Of a DNA stretch of 64,000 nt, positions 58,260 to 64,000 are shown one piece after another; within the stretch, counting starts at the first letter, position 1; each line of letters opens with the position of its first letter. Location: contig QBZZ01000005.1 of NCBI GenBank assembly GCA_003282145.1, positions 41,455 through 105,454 of the forward strand, in the 5' to 3' direction. Position numbers and translations under genes: made by a program. Source of the DNA: SAR116 cluster bacterium AG-337-N21 (lineage in GTDB: Bacteria; Pseudomonadota; Alphaproteobacteria; Puniceispirillales; Marisalimonadaceae). The notes below the pieces were generated by a model. The model made no database searches. It was not told the DNA's origin and was given only the letters and a program-made list of their open reading frames with translations.

Positions 58260-58289
58260 CTTTAAGAAATATAAAAAATTTTATATTAA

Positions 58290-59039
58290 TCATATAGAGC
58301 ATACCGGACATTGTTTATTTTTGGTCAGTTTTATTTTATCTAAACTTTGAACTAATCCGTCATATAGGAATAAATACCCAGCGCTTGAATCATAATTTTT
58401 TAGAGCTATTTCTTTTATTCCTTCATTAACCTGCATACTACCAATTAATCCCGTTATTGGTCCAATTATGCCGGCCTCCCTACAATTTGTAATAGGAGCA
58501 ACTTCTTCAGTTTTTGGAAAAATACATTCATAACAAGGATACTCTTTATTTATTCCACTCTTCCAAATTGCTAATTGTCCTTCCATTTGAACAGCAGAAC
58601 CCGATATTAAAGTTTTTTTATATAAATGTGATAAACGATTAATCGTATATTTTGTTTCTGAATTGTCAGAACAATCAAAAATCAAGTCAAATTTATTAAT
58701 ATCAGTGGATTTATCAAACCTTCTTTTATTTGATATTATAGTAATGTAAGGGTTAATTTTTGAGCATTCTTGTACAAGATTTTCAGCTTTGTTACGACCA
58801 ATTTTGTTGTTTTTATGAGCAATTTGTCTATTAAGATTAGTAAGGTCAATAGTATCATCGTCACAAATTTCTATATGTCCAAAACCTGCTGCGGAAGCAT
58901 ATAGCGCAACAGGACATCCTAACCCCCCAGCTCCAATTATTAAACACATTGTTTTGAGCAACTTTTCCTGACCTTCTTCATCAAAGTTTGGAATAATTAC
59001 TTGTCTTGCATATCTATTTAAGTCGTCATCATTAAGCAT
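58290..59039 (-). CDS. MoeB/ThiF-family adenylyltransferase
   Basis: 249 residues of the E1-like fold. The ATP loop is LIIGAGGLGCPVALYASAAGFG, with DDDTIDLTNLNRQIAH and KAENLVQEC as the adenylation motifs. Zinc-ligand pairs are CYECIFP and CPVCS at the C-terminus. It has no rhodanese domain. It adenylates the C-terminal glycine of a ubiquitin-like sulfur carrier (MoaD or ThiS); which one cannot be told, since no partner lies nearby. It is 7 bp after coaBC on the same strand. Confidence 0.87.
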   Translation of the reverse strand: MLNDDDLNRYARQVIIPNFDEEGQEKLLKTMCLIIGAGGLGCPVALYASAAGFGHIEICDDDTIDLTNLNRQIAHKNNKIGRNKAENLVQECSKINPYITIISNKRRFDKSTDINKFDLIFDCSDNSETKYTINRLSHLYKKTLISGSAVQMEGQLAIWKSGINKEYPCYECIFPKTEEVAPITNCREAGIIGPITGLIGSMQVNEGIKEIALKNYDSSAGYLFLYDGLVQSLDKIKLTKNKQCPVCSI

Positions 59040-59046
59040 GTGGGTC

Positions 59047-60477
59047 TCAAATATCCGCAGTATTAAAAATTTTGTTGATTTTATCTGCTAGATTAGAGGC
59101 TACCGCATTCTTGCTTTGTTCAGCCCATTCTTCACAATTATTTTTATCAATAAAAAAAACTTTATTAGAATCTTGTCCAAAAACTTTATTTTCACCAACA
59201 TCATTAGCTATTATTAGATCAATTTCTTTAGAGACTAATTTTGATTTTGCGTTTTCAATTATATTATCGGTCTCAGCAGCAAACCCAATAACAAGATTGG
59301 GTCTTAATTTACTTTTAGCTATTGATGATAGAATATCAGGATTTTTTATTGTTTTAAATAATAATTCCTCATTAGTTTTTTTAATTTTATTTTTATTATC
59401 AATTTTTTTAGTAGCAGATGCTTTTGGAACAAATTTCCAGTCAGATACTGCAGCACAACAAATTAATATATCAGTAGGTAGTTGTGATATAGTTTTCTCA
59501 AACATTTCATGAGCAGTCATAACTTGTATCACGTTTGCGCATTTTGGGAATGGAATATTTACTGGACCAGATATTAAAGTCACCTTTGCACCTCTTCTAG
59601 ATAATTCAGATGCTATTGCAAAACCTTGTTTGCCTGAAGACCTGTTACTAACAAAACGTACTGGATCAATATTTTCTATTGTTGGACCTGCTGTAATTAC
59701 TATTGATACATTTTTAAATTGGTTAGCTATATTTTTTCTAGTAATTATATTTGAAATTATTTTGTCAAAAATTACTTTAGGTGCTGGAAACCTTCCCGTT
59801 CCACTTTCTCCACAAGCCATATCTCCGACATCAGGTGCTATAAATCCAATACCTCTTTCTAAAAGCTTTTTATAATTTTCTTGTGTCGCTAAGTTGCTCC
59901 ACATAACTGGGTTCATTGATGGCGCTAATATTATTTGAGAAAATGATGCAAGTAAAATTGTGCTTGCAAGATCATCTGCTATACCATTAGCAAGTTTTGC
60001 CATTATGTTTGCTGTAGCAGGAGCAACTAAAATCAAATCTGGTCTTCTAGCAAGCATGATGTGGTTCATTTTTGATTCATCTTCAACAGAAAATAAATCA
60101 GTATAACATTTTTTTTCATTCAAGCTTGTTACTAGTAAAGGAGTAATGAATCTTTGGGCAGATTCAGTCATTACAACATCGAGGTCAATGTTTGCTTTCT
60201 TTATTAATCTAATTATTTCAAGAGATTTATATGACGCTATTCCCCCAGATATAATCAAAAGTATTTTAAAATCAAAATCATCTAAATTATGGTTTGGTAA
60301 AAAATCATCAGTGTTGATATTGTTTTGTGAACTTAGTGAAAGTATAGCATTTAGCTTATTTTTTGGGATTTTATTGAGTTTTCGCCAGTTTGAAACTGCA
60401 GAAGGCTTTATTTTTAGTTTTTTAGCTACTAATCCTGTTCCACCAAGTAGGTAAATTAGCTGTGAGATATTATTCAT
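59047..60477 (-). CDS. coaBC: CoaBC (PPC synthetase/decarboxylase) with an N-terminal helix-turn-helix domain
   Basis: About 476 residues. The CoaC flavoprotein domain (about 70-245) opens KILLIISGGIASYKSLEIIR and has VLVAPATANIMAKLANGIADD-like and APSMNPVMW motifs. The CoaB domain follows (VITAGPTIENIDPVRFVSNRSSGKQG; NPDIL; VIGFAAETDN). Together they make 4'-phosphopantetheine from 4'-phosphopantothenate. Unusually, the first 60 residues look like a Cro/YdaS-type DNA-binding domain (LLGGTGLVAKKLKIKPSAVSNWRKLNKIP). No ATG occurs between that segment and CoaC, so the fusion is in frame. The start is ATG 60477 rather than TTG 60492. Confidence 0.92.
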   Translation of the reverse strand: MNNISQLIYLLGGTGLVAKKLKIKPSAVSNWRKLNKIPKNKLNAILSLSSQNNINTDDFLPNHNLDDFDFKILLIISGGIASYKSLEIIRLIKKANIDLDVVMTESAQRFITPLLVTSLNEKKCYTDLFSVEDESKMNHIMLARRPDLILVAPATANIMAKLANGIADDLASTILLASFSQIILAPSMNPVMWSNLATQENYKKLLERGIGFIAPDVGDMACGESGTGRFPAPKVIFDKIISNIITRKNIANQFKNVSIVITAGPTIENIDPVRFVSNRSSGKQGFAIASELSRRGAKVTLISGPVNIPFPKCANVIQVMTAHEMFEKTISQLPTDILICCAAVSDWKFVPKASATKKIDNKNKIKKTNEELLFKTIKNPDILSSIAKSKLRPNLVIGFAAETDNIIENAKSKLVSKEIDLIIANDVGENKVFGQDSNKVFFIDKNNCEEWAEQSKNAVASNLADKINKIFNTADI

Positions 60478-60539
60478 AAAATTAATCGCCAAAAAGTAAA
60501 TATGTTATATTAAAAATATTGAAATTAAAATGAATATTT

Positions 60540-61988
60540 TCATTTTTTTGTTAAAATTTTATCGACTTTGTCAATAATTTCAGGTATTTTCAGTAAGGCT
60601 AATTTATTTTTATGAAACCAGTCTTCCAAAATTTTAAAAGGATCGTGAGTATCATTTATCCATTTATCAATAAGAGGAGCAGATAAATCCCACATATTAA
60701 TATCAGGATTAATTTGCCTTGTTGTACCCTCTGCCATTAACATAGTTTTTTGAAGTAAAGTAAATTGAGGTTGTACTTCAATATTAAATTCTTTAGATAA
60801 ACCTAGTATCTGCCCCAATAATTTGGCTAAAGAAACTTCACCTATAGGCTTGTTTAATATGGGTGTACAAATTGCTCTTATAGCTTGTGCTAGATGATCA
60901 TGAGAAATATCTTTTCCTAACATATTTGCCTCTGAGTGTATCTCTACAACTTTTTTATAATTTTTATTAAGAAGATATGTGAGTAATAACGCCAAAAATT
61001 GACGATCTTTATTTGACAGCCTTCCCATAATACCAAAATCAATTGGAATAAGAACACCTTTGGAATTAATTAAAATGTTACCTGGATGCATATCACCATG
61101 AAAAAAACCATCACGAAATACCTGAAGAAAAAAAACTTCAGTGCCTATCTCAGTTATTTTTTTAATATTGTGATTAGCTTTCTTTAAAGCATTTATATCA
61201 TCAATTCGAATTCCCTGTATGTACTCGAGAACAAGTATGTTTTTACTAGTAAGTTCCCAATAAATTTTAGGAATTTTGTAATTTGGATTATCTTTGAAGT
61301 TTTCTGAGAGTTCTTCTGCTGCGGATGCTTCTAATGTTAAGTCAAGTTCGTTTAGTGAAACTTCTGACAATACCTCAACATTTTTTGAAAGCTTTAGTCT
61401 TTTAATACTTGGGAAAATTATCTCAAGACATTTTGATACCCAGTAAAAAAAGATAAAATCTGTAAATAATTTTCTTTTGATATTTGGTTTAAGTATTTTG
61501 ATAGCAACGGTTTCACCACTTTTTAAAATAGCAGTATGTACTTGAGCAACGGACGCGTTTGCAATAGGTTTTTCATCAAAAGAAGCAAAAATATTATCAA
61601 TTGAGTTATAATTTTCTTTCTCAATTATCTTTTTTGCAATAGAACTAGAAAAAGGCTCCATATCATCTTGTAATTTTTTTAAATAATTGCACGTTTTTTT
61701 GTCAACCAGATCTGGTCTTGTTGATAAAGCTTGTCCGAACTTAACGTACCCTGGACCTAAATTAATTAAACAATGGAGAAGTTTTTTTCCTATTTCATCT
61801 TTATTTTCTGAATAAATGAGAACATTTAAAAATTTTAAAATTAAATTTAGTTTTTTATTAAAAAACGGTTTATCTATTAAAAGCGTTAAAGTACCTGCTC
61901 TCACCAATTTAAAAAATACAAAAAGACCTACTATACAAAAGTATGGTGTTTTCCATATTGGATACTCTAACCTTTGTTTTATTTGCAT
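60540..61988 (-). CDS. ubiB: UbiB, ubiquinone biosynthesis kinase-like protein
   Basis: 482 residues of the ABC1/COQ8 family. The KxGQ motif is YVKFGQALSTRPDLV, the alanine-rich loop is ANASVAQVH, the lysine is in VAIKILKP, and the catalytic and metal motifs are FFHGDMHPGNIL and IDFGIMGRL. The protein is needed for aerobic ubiquinone synthesis and may extract lipid intermediates from the membrane. The C-terminal pair of membrane helices of E. coli UbiB seems absent; the chain ends IPEIIDKVDKILTKK. It abuts ubiE with no gap. Confidence 0.93.
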   Translation of the reverse strand: MQIKQRLEYPIWKTPYFCIVGLFVFFKLVRAGTLTLLIDKPFFNKKLNLILKFLNVLIYSENKDEIGKKLLHCLINLGPGYVKFGQALSTRPDLVDKKTCNYLKKLQDDMEPFSSSIAKKIIEKENYNSIDNIFASFDEKPIANASVAQVHTAILKSGETVAIKILKPNIKRKLFTDFIFFYWVSKCLEIIFPSIKRLKLSKNVEVLSEVSLNELDLTLEASAAEELSENFKDNPNYKIPKIYWELTSKNILVLEYIQGIRIDDINALKKANHNIKKITEIGTEVFFLQVFRDGFFHGDMHPGNILINSKGVLIPIDFGIMGRLSNKDRQFLALLLTYLLNKNYKKVVEIHSEANMLGKDISHDHLAQAIRAICTPILNKPIGEVSLAKLLGQILGLSKEFNIEVQPQFTLLQKTMLMAEGTTRQINPDINMWDLSAPLIDKWINDTHDPFKILEDWFHKNKLALLKIPEIIDKVDKILTKK

Positions 61989-62729
61989 TTAAATTTTCCA
62001 TCCAGAATGAAGCGCAACTATACCATTTGACAGATTCCTGTATTTAACTCTTGAAAAACCAGCATCTGAAAACATTTGAGCAACCTCGGGTTGGGTAGGA
62101 AATTGTCTTATGGATTCAACCAAATAATTATATGCATCTTTATCTCCTGTAATTTTCTTGCCTATAGAGGGCATAAAAATAAATGACCACGTATCATACA
62201 ATTTTTTGATCACATCATTTTCTACATGGCTAAATTCCAAACAAATTAATCTACCCCCAGGTTTTAATATACGATATATTTCTTTTAAACATTTAATTCT
62301 ATCAGTAATATTTCTTAAGCCAAATCCAATAGTCGCTCTTTCAAAGGAACCTTCAGTTGCAGGAATGTTTTCAGCACTAGCGATAGTCCATATTATTTTT
62401 TGTGATGTGTTACTTTTGTTCTGACCTGTTTTCAACATTTCTTGATTTATATCATACACATAGGCACTCCCCCCACCTGCTTTCAAAAATCTTTTAGCTA
62501 TATCTCCAGTACCTCCTGCAATATCAGCTAATTTTTGATTACTCTGAGGTGCCAACCAATTAATTAGGTCATTTTTCCATAATCTATGTATTCCAAAACT
62601 AGTAAGGTCATTCATTAAATCGTACTTACTAGCAACTGTATCAAATACTTTATTAACTAATTTCTGCTTGTCAGATCTTTTTACAGTTTTGTATCCAAAG
62701 TCAATTTTTTGGTCATTTTTATTTAACAT
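61989..62729 (-). CDS. ubiE: Ubiquinone/menaquinone C-methyltransferase
   Basis: 246 residues. DTVASKYDLMNDLTSFGIHRLWK is the family opening, the SAM loop is LADIAGGTGDIAKRFL, and later motifs are GFGLRNITDRIKCLKEIYRILKPGG and LEFSHV. It C-methylates the benzoquinol ring. The track begins 10 codons upstream; ATG 62729 is preferred because the extra residues do not match relatives. It diverges from mutM, and ubiE-ubiB-coaBC on one strand is the usual alphaproteobacterial order. Confidence 0.95.
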   Translation of the reverse strand: MLNKNDQKIDFGYKTVKRSDKQKLVNKVFDTVASKYDLMNDLTSFGIHRLWKNDLINWLAPQSNQKLADIAGGTGDIAKRFLKAGGGSAYVYDINQEMLKTGQNKSNTSQKIIWTIASAENIPATEGSFERATIGFGLRNITDRIKCLKEIYRILKPGGRLICLEFSHVENDVIKKLYDTWSFIFMPSIGKKITGDKDAYNYLVESIRQFPTQPEVAQMFSDAGFSRVKYRNLSNGIVALHSGWKI

Positions 62730-62805
62730 TATAATTCCAACTACTATATGATAAATCAAATATACTTTTTTAATTTATTTAAAGATACACAAAAAAGGAT
62801 AAAAA

Positions 62806-63639
62806 ATGCCAGAATTACCTGAAGTAGAAACAGTATGTTCGGCTTTATCTAAAATTGTTTACAATTCTAAAATTGAAGATGTAGATGTGCTTAGAAGTGA
62901 CTTGAGATGGAAAATAAAAAAATCTTTGAAAAACGATTTAGAAAATGATTATTTCAAAAAACCTTTTAGAAGAGGAAAATATATATTAATACCTACCATT
63001 AAAGATAATATTTTTCTTATTCATCTAGGTATGAGTGGTCAAATAAAAATTAGAAACAATTTTGAAAGTATTTTAAAACATGATCATTTAAGAGTTACAA
63101 TAAAATCTGAAAATGATAAGACGTATTTTATTACCTACAATGATCCTAGAAGATTTGGATACATTGACTTGTTTCATAAAAAAGAAATTAATGAGCATTT
63201 CTTATTAAAAAAGTTAGGCGTTGAACCTTTCGAAAAAAATTTTAATATTGGCTATTTACAAAAAATATTTGATAAAAAGATAAAATGTATAAAAGATACC
63301 CTTATGGACCAAAGTGTTATTGCAGGTATAGGAAATATTTATGCCAGCGAAATTTTGTTTAAAGCAAAAGTAAATCCTTACAGGAGCGTAAAAACTTTAA
63401 ATAATGAAGAAATTAAATCAATTATTGGAGCTACAATAGAAATTTTAAAAAAATCAATTAATGTGGGTGGAACAACACTCCAAAATCACTTGCAACCCAA
63501 TGGAAAACTTGGTTACTTTTTTCAAAACCTTGAAGTTTATGGCAAAAAAAATAAAACTTGTAATAAATGCAAGTGCTTAATTTCAGTTAGTATAATAAGT
63601 AATCGTTCAACATTCTATTGCAATAATTGTCAAATTTAA
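62806..63639 (+). CDS. mutM: Formamidopyrimidine-DNA glycosylase
   Basis: 277 residues, normal for Fpg. MPELPEVETV supplies the catalytic Pro2 and Glu3, and FRRGKYIL the lysine. FLIHLGMSGQIKI and DQSVIAGIGNIYASEILF are the DNA-binding helix-two-turn-helix motifs. A zinc finger closes the chain (CNKCKC...CNNC). It removes 8-oxoguanine and cuts the backbone. A GATAAAA leader precedes the ATG. Confidence 0.96.
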   Translation: MPELPEVETVCSALSKIVYNSKIEDVDVLRSDLRWKIKKSLKNDLENDYFKKPFRRGKYILIPTIKDNIFLIHLGMSGQIKIRNNFESILKHDHLRVTIKSENDKTYFITYNDPRRFGYIDLFHKKEINEHFLLKKLGVEPFEKNFNIGYLQKIFDKKIKCIKDTLMDQSVIAGIGNIYASEILFKAKVNPYRSVKTLNNEEIKSIIGATIEILKKSINVGGTTLQNHLQPNGKLGYFFQNLEVYGKKNKTCNKCKCLISVSIISNRSTFYCNNCQI

Positions 63640-63673
63640 GATCACCAGAAACAAACAAAATTTCTTATTTAAC

Positions 63674-63700
63674 TTGACATTTAAATTAAAAAAAACTAAT
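63674..63700 (+). promoter_or_regulatory. Possible housekeeping promoter for rpsT
   Basis: A perfect TTGACA lies at 63674-63679, 53 bases upstream of the rpsT ATG. The best -10 candidate, ACTAAT at 63695-63700, has a short 15-base spacer and four of six matches. The -35 is convincing but the pair is not. Confidence 0.3.
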
Positions 63701-63731
63701 TCACTATATGTAATTTTACCGGGACAGATAG

Positions 63732-63995
63732 ATGGCTAACCATATTTCAGCTAAAAAAAGAATAAGACGTAATTCCAAAATGGAAATTGTTAATAAAGTA
63801 AGAAAAAACAGAGTTAGGTCATTCATAAAAAAAGTTGAGTTAGCCATAGAAAAAGATGATAAAAAATTAGCCGAAAAAGCTTTTATTGTCGCACAGCCAG
63901 AAATGCACAGATCTGTGACTAAAGGTGTTTTTAAAAAGAATACTATTTCGAGAAAATTATCTAGATTATCAGCAAGAATAAAAAATATAGCATAA
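63732..63995 (+). CDS. rpsT: 30S ribosomal protein S20
   Basis: 87 residues, exact family length. MANHISAKKRIRRNSKMEIVNKVRKNRVRSFIKK is the S20 N-terminus, a basic three-helix protein that binds 16S rRNA early in assembly. A candidate promoter lies upstream in a 92-base gap. In many Alphaproteobacteria dnaA follows rpsT, so dnaA may lie just past the window edge, about 62 kb from the candidate origin. Confidence 0.97.
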   Translation: MANHISAKKRIRRNSKMEIVNKVRKNRVRSFIKKVELAIEKDDKKLAEKAFIVAQPEMHRSVTKGVFKKNTISRKLSRLSARIKNIA

Positions 63996-64000
63996 GTTCG

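Noticed and set aside
59072-59512. 146-aa ORF antisense to coaBC
   Set aside because: It lies wholly inside coaBC on the opposite strand, and the CoaBC motifs are unambiguous.
1-64000. CRISPR arrays, IS elements, prophage, tRNA or rRNA genes
   Set aside because: Gaps between genes are almost all under 150 bases, and reading them showed no direct-repeat arrays, transposase motifs or tRNA-like cloverleaf sequence.

Overview
The window is a dense, visibly A+T-rich stretch of bacterial chromosome. I did not compute composition, but runs of A and T dominate even inside genes. Gene order is classic Alphaproteobacteria: rho-hemJ-hemE | coaE-dnaQ-secB; hisB-hisH-hisA-hisF-hisE; rph-grpE-dnaK-dnaJ-dapB; maeB | mutS-glnD-murJ-trpS-nfu; miaB-phoH-ybeY-corC-lnt-metK-trmB-rimP-nusA-infB-rbfA-truB-rpsO-pnp; fabI-fabB-fabA; coaBC-ubiB-ubiE | mutM-rpsT. 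Low G+C, tiny spacers, many 1-4 bp overlaps, few regulators and no mobile DNA suggest a streamlined lineage, such as the free-living marine alphaproteobacteria. I cannot name the genus.

Layout. 1-1995: rho (partial), hemJ and hemE, all on the minus strand. 1996-2275: a 280-bp non-coding gap that looks like the replication origin. It is flanked by hemE, as in Caulobacter and Rickettsia, and holds DnaA-box-like sites plus a perfect (TAG)5 array that fits the DnaA-trio element. 2276-9279: coaE, dnaQ, secB, a Tim44-like gene, smr, then the his cluster and a HIT protein. 9276-15788: gshB, a BON lipoprotein, rsmI, an LppC/LpoA-like lipoprotein, hemW, rdgB and rph. 15880-20587: grpE, dnaK, dnaJ and dapB, with two RpoH-type heat-shock promoters and no hrcA. 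20591-33377: a lipoprotein, a PfkB kinase, maeB, mutS, glnD, murJ, trpS and nfu. 33394-38447: two cell-wall or polysaccharide enzymes, tsaB, rimI and an OlsB/OlsA ornithine-lipid pair. 38490-54271: the long miaB-to-pnp run of RNA-modification and translation genes. 54294-63995: a crotonase, the fabA/fabB/fabI unsaturated fatty acid module, an SH3 protein, a MoeB-like protein, coaBC, ubiB, ubiE, mutM and rpsT.

The genes are core metabolism and information processing: haem, histidine, glutathione, CoA, ubiquinone and lipid synthesis, protein folding, mismatch and 8-oxoguanine repair, PII nitrogen signalling, tRNA modification and ribosome maturation. I found no phage, IS element, CRISPR array, defence island, tRNA or rRNA. 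The unusual points are local: the candidate origin with its trio array; pnp split by one extra T in a homopolymer; truB and an SH3-domain gene whose conserved N-termini lie upstream of any ATG, GTG or TTG; a helix-turn-helix domain fused to CoaBC; short palindromes built on facing stop codons at convergent gene ends; and several genes missing from otherwise conserved neighbourhoods.
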